This document shows, piece after piece, positions 55,273-64,000 of a stretch of 64,000 nt of DNA. The DNA lies in the NCBI GenBank assembly GCA_964425225.1, contig CAYRMD010000017.1, positions 1-64,000 of the forward strand, given 5' to 3'. The DNA comes from BPJU01 sp964425225 (lineage in GTDB: Bacteria; Planctomycetota; Planctomycetia; Pirellulales; Pirellulaceae). The notes beneath the pieces were generated by a model. It had not been told where the DNA came from. It saw nothing but the letters and a program-made list of their open reading frames with translations, and did not search any database. Within the stretch, counting starts at the first letter, position 1. Every line of letters begins with the position of its first letter. Position numbers and translations under genes: made by a program.

Positions 55273-55981
55273 AATCTTACCTATCTTCGCTCGCCAAGCC
55301 TCTAGAACTGGTTCTTACCGATTGTTAAGCAATGCTCTCATCGCAAGCCAAAACCGAGCAGCGCACCCAAAAGCAAGAAGACGCCCATTGCCTCATAAAG
55401 ACACCTAACGAGAGCCGTGGTCAAAACGGGCGAAACTGGCCGTCTTTGACTCCAAATCTCCCGCCACACCTCACGTTAAACAATAGCGCCGTACCAGTTT
55501 GAGTGTAACTACACTCAGGGGATGCGTCAATCAAAAGCCGTCGGCACCTGGCCGACAATTGGTTATTCCGACCCCTGTTCGTAAGAACGAAGCCGCCGCC
55601 AGCCTAGATAGGGCACGGCACAGCGGCCAAATTACGGAGCTCCCTATTTCCTAGCAGCGATTGGCAAGACCTGCCCGCTTTGAGAGTGCTTAGCGCCTCT
55701 TTTGAACGAGTCAGGACAAGAAATCAGTCGTGATAGGGGGCAACCGCACGGCGGTCGATACGCGGGGCAACACAGGGGTGAGTGTCCGTGCGGATTGGGG
55801 AGGAAAACGCCAGGGGCCGATATCGGGCTAAAGTGTTGACCCAGCCACACGCTGACCCGTCCAGCTTAGTCAGCTCGCAAATACAGATATTAGGTATTGT
55901 ATTAGGTATTGACAACTAATCGATTTGATGGGTCCATCGAGCGTCTTATTGTGAAAAAGTCCTTGCCCCACTACGGGCCGT
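55273..55981. other. Intergenic region with a short palindrome and a tandem repeat
   Basis: 709 bp without a supported gene. TGAGTGTA (55500-55507) and TACACTCA (55510-55517) are perfect arms with a 2-base spacer. The 12-base unit TATTAGGTATTG is repeated directly at 55888-55899 and 55900-55911. Confidence 0.45.
55888..55911. repeat. Perfect 12-bp tandem repeat
   Basis: Two exact copies of TATTAGGTATTG, AT-rich, in the gap before the small membrane protein gene. Two units are too few to call a functional array. Confidence 0.6.
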
Positions 55982-56461
55982 TCATGTGCTATCGTTGGAT
56001 CCTTCCTGTGCGGTTATCGGAGCCAACCGCCGGTGCGTGATACTTTGGCGGATTTCATCGGCCCAATATGCGAGTTGCCAGGCCACAGGACCCAGCAATA
56101 CGCCCAGGGCCCCAAGCCGAATTCCATCACCAAGCGCATCGCGTAGATAGCCGGTGACTCCTCCGAAAACAGAGGCCAACGTGCCCCCAACAAGCGCGCC
56201 TGGAATCAGTCCCCACAGTGGTGCGGTACGAAGCTTTTCGGGGGCTTGTCGCACGGCGGTGGCGTGCCACGACAGACTAAAAGCCGCGAGCAACATGGAC
56301 ACACTTCCGATGAGTGATCCATCCAAGAGGCGTTTGCTGTAAGTGCCCGAACCGGCAGGTAAAAAATACGCAATTCCACAAAGGGCCGCCAGCACAGTGG
56401 GAACCAGGGTGCCCAGAGCGATTCCAAAGGAGGAAGTCACCTCGTGCGATTTGTCACTCAT
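55982..56461 (-). CDS. Small polytopic membrane protein
   Basis: A 159-residue protein with three or four membrane helices (FGIALGTLVPTVLAALCGIA; LIGSVSMLLAAFSLSW; GLIPGALVGGTLASVFGGV; GALGVLLGPVAWQLAYW). ATG 56461 follows GGAGG by 7 bp. Not recognised. It is divergent from polA. Confidence 0.7.
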   Translation of the reverse strand: MSDKSHEVTSSFGIALGTLVPTVLAALCGIAYFLPAGSGTYSKRLLDGSLIGSVSMLLAAFSLSWHATAVRQAPEKLRTAPLWGLIPGALVGGTLASVFGGVTGYLRDALGDGIRLGALGVLLGPVAWQLAYWADEIRQSITHRRLAPITAQEGSNDST

Positions 56462-56654
56462 AGCCTGACCTCCGCGATGATCCAAAGCTTTCTTTGGCAC
56501 CGGTGGCCGCAAGAATTATCCACGGAGGGCCGGTGTTCCCGCTGGGGCGGAAGGCACGCTACCATAAACGTTGTAGCGACAGTTGGTTAGGCCGGCAAGT
56601 CTCGGGCTGTTGGGCTGGGATCTCCATGAACTCGTTCGACGAAGGACAGTCTCG

Positions 56655-59534
56655 ATGCCGTCTTGGGAACAACAACAACTACTGGCGATAGGCGAGACGC
56701 GTGACGGGACAAGCGGCCGGTCGGATAGGCATCTCGAGGCGGAAAGCCCCGCTGGAGAACCAGGAGGTACGGTAGAGGCTCGGCGACCGGATCGGTTCCC
56801 GGTATCTGCCGGTACGGTCGACGGTGATACGGCATTGGCGGGCCAGCCGGTCGTGTGGGCTGTCGACGCCCACGCTCTTATTTTTCGGGCTTACCATGCC
56901 ATGCCGACGATGATGGGGCCGAGTGGGCAACCGGTAGGCGCCGTATTTGGGTTTTGCCGTGACCTTTTGGACATTGTCGAACAACATCAGCCGCCATGCC
57001 TGGTATGCGCCTTTGACTATTCCGATGTCACATTTCGCAATGAGCTATTGCCGGAGTACAAAAAACGCCGGCCGCCGATGCCGGACGACTTGCGGAGTCA
57101 GTTGGATAGTATTTCGCAATTGCTGGATGCTTTGGGGATTCTCCAATTGAGCGTGCCGGGCTACGAAGCGGACGATATTTTGGCGACCGTCGCTCGATGG
57201 GTAAATCAGTCGGGTGGCGAATGTATCTTAGTAACGAACGACAAAGATTGTTGGCAATTGGTGCGTCCCGGAGTGCGGCTGTATGATTGTCGCGCTCGTG
57301 TTTTTCTCGGCCCCGACGATTTGCGACGGCAATGGGGAATCGGCCCGGAGCAGGTAATTGATTTTCAGGCATTGGTAGGGGATCGCACCGATGGTGTTCC
57401 GGGTGTGCCGTCCGTTGGGCCGAAAACAGCCGCTGCGTGGCTGCAGCGCTATGGAACGCTCGATAATCTGTTAGCCCATGTCGACGAACTGAAACCCAGT
57501 CGCCAGCGTGACCAGTTAACCGCACATCGGGAACAGGCGCTTTTAAGTCGGCGTTTGGCTCGCCTTGACGGCCAGGTCCCATTACAACTCGATTGGTCGT
57601 CCATGCGGCTGGGCCGGTATCAATTCGATCGCCTTGAGGAACTGTGTCGCCAGTTAGGTTTCCGGCAGTTGGCCGAACGGATCACGCGCTTGCGCGGTAC
57701 GGAAGTACAAGACAAGGTTCCGGAAGCTATCGGGGTGGAAGTGATCCGCAGCCTCGACCGTCTGCGGCAAGTTGTCGAGCGCTTGTTGGCTAGTCCGGCA
57801 ATGACTGTGGATTTGGAGACCACATCGGTCCAGCCTCGTTGGGCGCAGGTTGTAGGGATTGCTCTGGCAGCCGAAGCGGAGCACGGTTACTACGTGCCGG
57901 TTCGAGCCCCGGTAGGGGAGTCGGTTTTGGACGAAGCTCAGGTGTGGGAGCAATTGCGGCCGGTTCTGCAAAACGCTGCTATCGCCAAAATTGGACAAAA
58001 CATCAAATACGACGCAATCGTACTGCGTGCCGCGGGGATCGAAACTCGTGGATGGAGTTTCGACACCATGGTCGCAGACTACTTATTGGAACCGGGTCAA
58101 CGGAATCATACCTTGGACGACCTGGCCCGGCGCTATTTGAATTACAAGACGATCAAGATCCGCAGTTTGATTGGAAGTGGCCCCGGACAACGGCGCATGG
58201 ACCAGGTGCCTGTCGCACAGGTTGCGCCTTATGCGGTGGAAGATGCCGTTATACCGCTACGACTTCAACCTCTGTTGGACCAGCGGCTAAAGCAGGTGCA
58301 TTTAGACCGTCTGTTCTACGACCTTGAAATGCCGTTGGTGGAAGCCTTGGTGGATATGGAATACCGGGGCATCCGGCTGGATATCGAGCGCTTAAAACAG
58401 TTATCAGCGGAGCTCGGTGGACGGTTAGCAAATTTGGAAGCTCAGATCTATCAACTAGCGGGGTTGGAATTCAATCTGGATTCCCCTCGGCAATTGGCCG
58501 AAGTTCTCTTTGAACGGTTAAAGCTGCCGGTACAAAAGCGTACCTCCAAAAGTGGTCCCAGTACGGACGTCGAGGTCTTAGAGACTTTGGGTGCAGTCCA
58601 TCCCTTGCCGGCCAAGGTTTTGGAGTATCGGCAGTTAGCCAAGTTAAAAAGCACGTACGTCGATGCCTTGCCCGCGTTAGTACATCCTCAGACGGGTAGA
58701 ATCCACACATCGTTTAAACAGGATGTGGCGGTTACCGGGCGTCTGACGTCGCAAGAACCGAACCTGCAAAACATTCCTGTGCGAACCTCCGAGGGGCGGG
58801 AAATCCGTGCTGCGTTTGTCGCTGAGCCAGGGTGGCTGTTGGTGAGTGCCGATTATTCGCAGATCGAGTTGCGGTTGTTGGCTCATTTTTCTCAAGACCG
58901 CACCCTTCTGGATGCCTTTGATCAGGATCAAGACATCCATGCGCATGTGGCAGCACAAGTGTTCGGAGTGCCGGTCGAACACGTCAACAGTGAGCAGCGG
59001 CGGCGGGCCAAAGCCGTCAATTTCGGAATCATCTACGGCCAGACCGCCTATGGTTTGTCAAAAAACTTAGGCATACCTGTGGAAGATGCCGATGCGTTTA
59101 TCGAGGCGTATTTTGCACGCTATCCAGGGGTGCTCGCTTTCATCGACCAGACGCTGGATCGTTGCCGTCAGCAAGGATTTGTATCAACGATCCTGGGCCG
59201 GCGGCGCCCGATCCAGGGCGTCCGCGCTGCTGCGCGCCGATCGGCCCGATCGCGAACCCTTCCTGAGCGCATGGCGGTCAATACGGTTATTCAAGGTTCG
59301 GCTGCCGATTTGATTAAACTGGCGATGGTACGTATCCACCGGCGATTGAAGACCGAAGGCTGGTCAGCCGCGATGTTGCTCCAGATTCACGACGAGTTGG
59401 TATTCGAAGTGCCGCCGGAAGAGCTCCCGCGCTTAGTGGACATGGTTGTCCAGGAAATGACCCAAGTGTTGCCACTGTTGGTACCTTTGAAAGTCGACAT
59501 CCATAACGGTACCAACTGGGCTGAATGCCAATAG
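56655..59534 (+). CDS. polA: DNA polymerase I
   Basis: A 959-residue repair and replication polymerase with three domains. The 5' nuclease domain begins near residue 65 (VDAHALIFRAYHAM, YEADDILAT). The 3'-5' exonuclease domain is intact: VDLETTS, GQNIKYDA and a YAVEDA block. The polymerase domain has motif A (SADYSQIELRLLAHFSQD), motif B (RRRAKAVNFGIIYG) and motif C (QIHDELVFEVP). About 60 residues rich in Gly, Arg and Asp precede the nuclease domain, more than in E. coli. The start follows GAAGGACAG. coaE follows. Confidence 0.96.
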   Translation: MPSWEQQQLLAIGETRDGTSGRSDRHLEAESPAGEPGGTVEARRPDRFPVSAGTVDGDTALAGQPVVWAVDAHALIFRAYHAMPTMMGPSGQPVGAVFGFCRDLLDIVEQHQPPCLVCAFDYSDVTFRNELLPEYKKRRPPMPDDLRSQLDSISQLLDALGILQLSVPGYEADDILATVARWVNQSGGECILVTNDKDCWQLVRPGVRLYDCRARVFLGPDDLRRQWGIGPEQVIDFQALVGDRTDGVPGVPSVGPKTAAAWLQRYGTLDNLLAHVDELKPSRQRDQLTAHREQALLSRRLARLDGQVPLQLDWSSMRLGRYQFDRLEELCRQLGFRQLAERITRLRGTEVQDKVPEAIGVEVIRSLDRLRQVVERLLASPAMTVDLETTSVQPRWAQVVGIALAAEAEHGYYVPVRAPVGESVLDEAQVWEQLRPVLQNAAIAKIGQNIKYDAIVLRAAGIETRGWSFDTMVADYLLEPGQRNHTLDDLARRYLNYKTIKIRSLIGSGPGQRRMDQVPVAQVAPYAVEDAVIPLRLQPLLDQRLKQVHLDRLFYDLEMPLVEALVDMEYRGIRLDIERLKQLSAELGGRLANLEAQIYQLAGLEFNLDSPRQLAEVLFERLKLPVQKRTSKSGPSTDVEVLETLGAVHPLPAKVLEYRQLAKLKSTYVDALPALVHPQTGRIHTSFKQDVAVTGRLTSQEPNLQNIPVRTSEGREIRAAFVAEPGWLLVSADYSQIELRLLAHFSQDRTLLDAFDQDQDIHAHVAAQVFGVPVEHVNSEQRRRAKAVNFGIIYGQTAYGLSKNLGIPVEDADAFIEAYFARYPGVLAFIDQTLDRCRQQGFVSTILGRRRPIQGVRAAARRSARSRTLPERMAVNTVIQGSAADLIKLAMVRIHRRLKTEGWSAAMLLQIHDELVFEVPPEELPRLVDMVVQEMTQVLPLLVPLKVDIHNGTNWAECQ

Positions 59535-59601
59535 CCGAAAACGTCCCAGCCTGGAACGCGCCGAACATCGCATGGGTGTCGCTCAGCTGGATGTAGCTCC
59601 T

Positions 59602-60309
59602 ATGAATTCCCGTAGCACAAGTGTCCAGCCCAACAAACCGTTCGCTCACCTGGAGATCCTCGGCGTCATTGGAGGGATCGGCAGTGGTAAATCGGAAGTG
59701 GCGCGTCGCCTGGCTGAACACGGCGCCGTGTTATTGGAGGCTGACCGAATTGGGCACCTCGTGTTGGATGACCCCGAGGTGAAGGAGGCTTTGCGAGCGC
59801 GGTGGGGTGACGCTGTATTCGACCAGCAGGGAAAGGTGGATCGGCGGGCAGTGGCCGCTCGTGTGTTTTCTAATGCGGACAACGAATTCCAAGAGTTGCG
59901 TTTCTTAGAACGGGTTGTACACCCACGAATCGAGGCGCAATTAATTGAAGCTTTGCAGCGCTGCCAGCAGCAAGCTAAATCAGGTCAGCAACTCACGGTC
60001 GTCTTGGATGCGGCTGTCCTGTTGGAAGCCGGTTGGAGCCGCTGGTGCGATCAGATTCTGTTTATCGATGCACCGGAAGCTGTGCGACTCGAGCGGGCAC
60101 GGGCACGCGGTTGGTCAACCCAGGAGTGGCACCGTCGTGAGGCTGCACAATGGCCCCTCGACAAAAAACGCCAATACGCTACCGCTATATTGCCCAATCA
60201 CGGGTCACTCGACGAGCTTTACCACCAGGTAGATTCCTGGTGGCAGGTATGGCGAACAGGGCGTTGCCATCGCACTCAAGCCAGGTCTCCCGCAGCGGGA
60301 AATTCGTGA
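59602..60309 (+). CDS. coaE: Dephospho-CoA kinase
   Basis: A 235-residue kinase for the last step of CoA synthesis. The P-loop GGIGSGKSEVARRL is followed by the ADRIGHLVLDD and HPRIEAQL family blocks. A tail of about 25 residues is extra. ATG 59602 is chosen over an in-frame start at 59572, without a strong Shine-Dalgarno for either. It follows polA by about 67 bp. Confidence 0.92.
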   Translation: MNSRSTSVQPNKPFAHLEILGVIGGIGSGKSEVARRLAEHGAVLLEADRIGHLVLDDPEVKEALRARWGDAVFDQQGKVDRRAVAARVFSNADNEFQELRFLERVVHPRIEAQLIEALQRCQQQAKSGQQLTVVLDAAVLLEAGWSRWCDQILFIDAPEAVRLERARARGWSTQEWHRREAAQWPLDKKRQYATAILPNHGSLDELYHQVDSWWQVWRTGRCHRTQARSPAAGNS

Positions 60310-60819
60310 CGTAACCCCTGACCGGCGCTCAGCACGCGGTCAATTCCAGGTATATGGAACCCTGCGCTTAAAGGACTCCGGCTCCACTCTTGGCGCTTGG
60401 GGACGCAGTAACTAACGAGGCCGAGCCCGCAGAGAAACCCCATACGAAGCGCCGATCGGGCGCGAGCCGCACCTGGGTAGCCAGACCCGTTGGTCCATCG
60501 CACCAGATCGAGAACTGGCTCCGGCAATGGCGGGTTCTGAGCGTCGCCGTGGAGGGTCGCCGGTTCGCCTTGCATAGCTCTAGACACGCTCGTGGATTTG
60601 GGTACAATATGGCAACTGGAGGTGGTCTTATCAGACCTGCCAACGTTTCCTGCCTGAATGAGGGCACCGGCCACGCCATTTAACAAGGAGCCTGGTGCTG
60701 TTTTGTGTCCTGGTTTTTAAACCCGTAAATTTAGATTGCATGGAATAAGAACCCACCGACTTGCCTATGGAGCAAGTCCCTGATTACTTGTCGTGTTCCT
60801 TGGATAAGGAGCTTTTCCT
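60310..60819. other. Region upstream of rho with a promoter
   Basis: Frames in this gap have no family match. A promoter candidate lies at 60581-60608 and GATAAGGAG just before the rho ATG. About 210 bp of leader separates the promoter from rho, room for autoregulation. Confidence 0.45.
60581..60608 (+). promoter_or_regulatory. Sigma-70-type promoter for rho
   Basis: TAGACA at 60581-60586 and TACAAT at 60603-60608 with 16-bp spacing. It is the best promoter match in the gap. Confidence 0.5.
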
Positions 60820-62334
60820 ATGGCACAGTACCGTAATGTACGATCACGCGAATCGCGCTTGCGCCCACCGGAAAGCGAGGCCCTTGATAAGGAGCGGCCT
60901 TTGAACAATGCAGGCAACGGGCGTCCCGAATCGGCGCCGCCGGAAAACGCTTGTTGGCGCGACGAGGAGGAGCCGTTGTCGTTGGCCGAAGAGATTGCCG
61001 ACGAAATGAACCGCACCGGTCGGGTGCAATTAGACGAGCCGCAGATTCCCGAAGAAACGCTCAAGCAGAGCGGTTTGAAATTGGCGGATCTGCAAAAGAT
61101 GAGCATGGCGGAGCTCTTGGAGGAAGCACGGAAAGACAAATTGGATACCCCAGCCGGCATGCGCAAGCAGGAATTGATCTTCGAGATCCTCAAGCATCGG
61201 CTGAAGGTCAACGGCTTGATGTATGGCGAGGGAACCTTGGAGATCTTGCCCGATGGATTCGGGTTCTTGCGCAGCCCGGATCATCATTACTTGTCGTGTC
61301 CGGACGACATTTACGTTTCTCCAAGTCAAATCCGCCGTTTTGCGTTGCAGACCGGGATGACGGTTTCCGGGCAGATTCGTCCGCCGAAAGAGAACGAGCG
61401 CTACTTTGCGTTGTTGCGGGTCGAGGCGATCAACTATGAAGATCCGGAGAAAGCCTCGAGGATCATCCCCTTTGACAGCCTGACGCCGCTGCATCCGAAT
61501 CAGCGGATCTTAATGGAGTATGATCCGCATGATATTTCGACGCGCGTGGTGGACTTGATTGCCCCGATCGGTTTTGGCCAGCGTGGATTGATCGTCAGTC
61601 CGCCGCGGGCTGGTAAGACCATTCTCTTACAGAAAATGGCCCGCGCCGTACTCCATAACTACCCGGATGTGTATGTGATCATGTTATTGATCGACGAGCG
61701 TCCGGAGGAAGTAACGGACATGGAGCGCGAGGTGAAAGGCAAGCGGTGTGAGGTGATCAGCTCGACGTTCGACGAGCCGGCGTCGCGACATGTACAAGTC
61801 TCGCAGATGGTAATCGAAAAAGCCAAACGGCTGGTCGAATACGGTTGGGACGTGATAATCTTCCTGGATTCCATAACGCGTTTGGCGCGCGCCTGGAACA
61901 CCGAGTGCCAGCAATCGGGTAAAACGCTGACCGGCGGTTTGGACGCCAATGCATTGCAGCAGCCCAAGCGCTTCTTCGGCTCGGCCCGCAAGGTCGAGGA
62001 AGGTGGCTCGCTGACGATCATTGCTACGGCGCTTGTGGATACCGGCAGCCGCATGGACGAGGTGATTTTCGAAGAGTTCAAGGGAACGGGTAATTCGGAG
62101 ATTGTGTTGGACCGGCGCTTGGTGGACAAGCGGATCTGGCCGGCTATCGACATCAATCGAAGTGGCACGCGGCGCGAAGAGATTTTGATGGACCCCGAAG
62201 AGCACCGGCGGGTGTGTGTCTTGCGTCGCGTGTTGAACGAATTGAGTCCGTGGGATGCCATGGAGATGTTGGTAGCGCGGCTTCAAAAGACTCGTACTAA
62301 CGCCGAGTTTCTCATGAGCATGAGCGTTCGCTAG
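60820..62334 (+). CDS. rho: Transcription termination factor Rho
   Basis: A 504-residue hexameric RNA helicase. Residues 1-75 are a charged, low-complexity extension. The Rho N-domain follows (LKLADLQKMSMAELLEEARK), then the cold-shock RNA-binding domain (GEGTLEILPDGFGFLRSPDH), then the motor with Walker A SPPRAGKT at 260-267 and the Q/R-loop block. AAGGAG precedes the ATG by 8 bp. ribH follows after 28 bp. Confidence 0.97.
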   Translation: MAQYRNVRSRESRLRPPESEALDKERPLNNAGNGRPESAPPENACWRDEEEPLSLAEEIADEMNRTGRVQLDEPQIPEETLKQSGLKLADLQKMSMAELLEEARKDKLDTPAGMRKQELIFEILKHRLKVNGLMYGEGTLEILPDGFGFLRSPDHHYLSCPDDIYVSPSQIRRFALQTGMTVSGQIRPPKENERYFALLRVEAINYEDPEKASRIIPFDSLTPLHPNQRILMEYDPHDISTRVVDLIAPIGFGQRGLIVSPPRAGKTILLQKMARAVLHNYPDVYVIMLLIDERPEEVTDMEREVKGKRCEVISSTFDEPASRHVQVSQMVIEKAKRLVEYGWDVIIFLDSITRLARAWNTECQQSGKTLTGGLDANALQQPKRFFGSARKVEEGGSLTIIATALVDTGSRMDEVIFEEFKGTGNSEIVLDRRLVDKRIWPAIDINRSGTRREEILMDPEEHRRVCVLRRVLNELSPWDAMEMLVARLQKTRTNAEFLMSMSVR

Positions 62335-62362
62335 TGCCCGTGCGTTTCGGGAGCTGATTCGC

Positions 62363-62857
62363 ATGGCGCAAAGCTGGGAAGGCCAATTGTGCTGGGTACC
62401 CCAAACGCGCTTTGCGATTGTTGTATCGCGTTATCACGAGCACATCACGCGCCGGCTGCTGGATGCGGCGCGGCGCGTGTTGTTGGAAGCTGGTGTACCC
62501 GAGGATTGGATCGATACCGCTTGGGTTCCCGGTGCCTGGGAGTTGCCGGCTGCTGCCGCCGTGCTGGCCTTCAGCGGCCGCTATGCCGCCGTCCTCTGTT
62601 TAGGGGCCGTCATCCGAGGTGAAACCATGCATGATCAGTATATCAACCTCCAGGTAAGTACCAGCTTAGGACACATCGCCTGGCAGGCCCGTGTCCCGGT
62701 GTTATTCGGGGTGCTTACGTGTCAAAGCCTCGAGCAAGCATTGCAACGTGCCGGGGGGGCCTCTGGCAATAAAGGTGCCGAATGTGCTGAAGCAGCACTA
62801 CGCATGGTCGACCTTTTCGCCCAATGGCGCCAGCAAGGGATCTGGCCTTGTTCATAG
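62363..62857 (+). CDS. ribH: 6,7-dimethyl-8-ribityllumazine synthase
   Basis: A 164-residue enzyme of riboflavin synthesis. It has VPGAWELPAAAA and GAVIRGETMHDQYI, with the catalytic His in MHDQY. Length fits the family. It is downstream of rho on the plus strand; no other rib gene is nearby. nusB, which often shares an operon with ribH, is here on the opposite strand, facing it. Confidence 0.94.
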   Translation: MAQSWEGQLCWVPQTRFAIVVSRYHEHITRRLLDAARRVLLEAGVPEDWIDTAWVPGAWELPAAAAVLAFSGRYAAVLCLGAVIRGETMHDQYINLQVSTSLGHIAWQARVPVLFGVLTCQSLEQALQRAGGASGNKGAECAEAALRMVDLFAQWRQQGIWPCS

Positions 62858-62998
62858 TGCGCCCGCTACGGCTATCCGTCGCCTGTTTTTCGGCTGGATT
62901 TTGGACGCCTATTACCGTGTGGCTAGCATGGTACTACAGGTGCTGGCAAACACGTAACTAGACCGTATGCCCCAGTCAAGCTGCTTTCCGGCGGTCGC

Positions 62999-63430
62999 CT
63001 AGCCAGAACCATCTCCGGACGAGTCGCTTCGGTATTGTTTGAGTAATCGATCGAGAATCCCGTTAACAAATGAAGGGGATTGTGCACCACCGTAGCGCTT
63101 GGCCAACTCAACCGCCTCGTTAATGGCTACTTGGCCTGGCATATTTGTGTAAAGAATCTCAAAAGCGCCGATTCGCAAAATATTGCGGTCGATTACCGCC
63201 ATGCGCTCCAGCGTCCAATGTTCGGCCGCCTGGCGGAGTACCGCGTCGATTTCTGTGCGATTGCGGCGCACGCCGATAATCAAAAATCGGGCAAATTCGA
63301 TCAAGCGGACGTCACGACCCAAGCGATTCGCCAGAAACTCGTCGACTGCTTCGGCTGAACGAGTCGGATTTAAGTCTTCTTCGTAAAGCAGTTGTAAAGC
63401 TACTTCCCGGGCTCGGCTGCGGCGACGCAT
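62999..63430 (-). CDS. nusB: Transcription antitermination protein NusB
   Basis: A 143-residue all-helical RNA-binding factor of rRNA antitermination. Family marks: RRRSRAREVALQLLYEEDLN, ERMAVIDRNILRIGAFEIL and INEAVELAKRYGG, with FVNGILDRL near the end. Start at 63430 matches the family. It is convergent with ribH. Confidence 0.95.
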   Translation of the reverse strand: MRRRSRAREVALQLLYEEDLNPTRSAEAVDEFLANRLGRDVRLIEFARFLIIGVRRNRTEIDAVLRQAAEHWTLERMAVIDRNILRIGAFEILYTNMPGQVAINEAVELAKRYGGAQSPSFVNGILDRLLKQYRSDSSGDGSG

Positions 63431-63696
63431 AGGCCCCTGCTTCTCTTGTTGAGGACAACGACCTGTCCATTACGAACGGGATCGCTTTCAGACACGCCGA
63501 CAGCCAGTTGCGCCCGTCGCCCGAAATATCGACAATTCCCCACCTCGAAGCAAATCGAGCCGTTATCGATATACTCCAAACGCGGCAGAGCCACGGTTAG
63601 TCGCAACTGTCGGCCTTTTGAAAGCCCCGCTTTCTTTTGTAGTCTACCTAACGACTGGCTATCTTCCAAAGGGAACCCTCTGTGTTCTTTTGCTCT
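63403..63696 (-). pseudogene. Possible gene fragment upstream of nusB
   Basis: A frame of about 96 codons between a stop at 63697 and one at 63400, overlapping the nusB start by about 28 bp. It has no ATG, only TTG. The text reads like a conserved beta-rich domain (LTVALPRLEYIDNGSICFEV, then YFGRRAQLAVGVSESDPVR and GQVVVLN). The closing part recalls OB-fold ends of ARC/Mpa-type AAA ATPases, but the match is weak. It may be a remnant or chance. Confidence 0.25.
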
Positions 63697-64000
63697 TTAG
63701 CAGTTGTTGTATGCTGACCGGGGGTGTGTGCCTCTTGATTGTAGGTAATTTGTTCGCGCTGAGTACTCCGTTGGAATGCGTGTTCGGCATTTGCGATTTC
63801 GTAGGCGTGAGGATTTAACGCAAACGAGCAAAGGGACGGTAAAACAGACACTTGGCAAGATCGGGTAGCGGCTGGATCACGTATTTCTCGCACAACCCTG
63901 GTGGTTTTGGTGAAACTAGCTAACCCGAACCGTGGCATTATCATCACTGGGTGCCCAGGGAGAGGCTTAGGCAAAAAATGGTCCTTTCCTCACCGGCAGC
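63431..64000. other. Right-hand edge, no supported complete gene
   Basis: Apart from the fragment at 63403-63696, nothing is recognised up to the end of the window. Short frames on both strands lack family character. Confidence 0.4.

Noticed and set aside
1..64000. tRNA, rRNA, CRISPR and transposase genes
   Set aside because: Gaps were read for T-arm motifs, repeat-spacer arrays and transposase motifs; none was convincing.

Overview
This window reads as chromosomal DNA of a planctomycete, probably of the Pirellulales or a thermophilic relative such as Thermogutta. That placement is inferred from gene content: a DUF1573 protein, a tetraheme cytochrome lipoprotein, many signal-peptide proteins of unknown family, short repeats of a planctomycete style, and housekeeping operons lacking some usual members. 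I see no rRNA, tRNA, CRISPR array, insertion sequence, phage or plasmid feature.

Layout. 1-3.1 kb: a small Arg-rich protein, then an ECF sigma/anti-sigma pair and an FHA protein on the minus strand. 3.5-8.7 kb: a complete glycine-cleavage operon on the minus strand (gcvT-gcvH-gcvPA-gcvPB) ending in a LipM-type octanoyltransferase that could supply lipoyl precursor to GcvH. 8.7-11.7 kb: a gene-poor, decaying stretch holding a roughly 400-codon pseudogene with three in-frame stops, a Cys-rich frame with one in-frame stop, and dispersed repeats. 11.7-24.5 kb: proS (minus), then yhaM-like, rnr, DUF4416, a WecA-like transferase, an O-antigen ligase-like protein, DUF1573 and the cytochrome lipoprotein (plus). 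24.8-32 kb: yebC, an HhH-GPD-fold protein without catalytic residues, and nusA-infB-rbfA (minus). 32.3-39.2 kb: a fatty-acid block (minus) rpmF-fabD-fabG-acpP-fabF plus a degenerate ketosynthase; a secreted orphan lies between on the plus strand. 39.5-44 kb: an orphan, a ferritin-like gene whose frame is broken at an A9 tract, and ispF-ruvC-ruvA-ruvB.

44.2-53.8 kb (plus): an ABC-2 exporter of three genes, then UbiA prenyltransferase, TIM-barrel isomerase/epimerase-like and phosphodiesterase-like genes that match EboC, EboE and EboF of the ebo metabolite-traffic cluster, then a HEAT-repeat protein and a membrane protein. This block is the best candidate for an uncharacterised system. 53.9-64 kb: a coiled-coil membrane protein, a small membrane protein, polA-coaE, rho-ribH, and nusB facing them.

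Most starts were set by Shine-Dalgarno-like motifs and by stop/start overlaps; family assignments come from recognised motifs and were not searched against a database.
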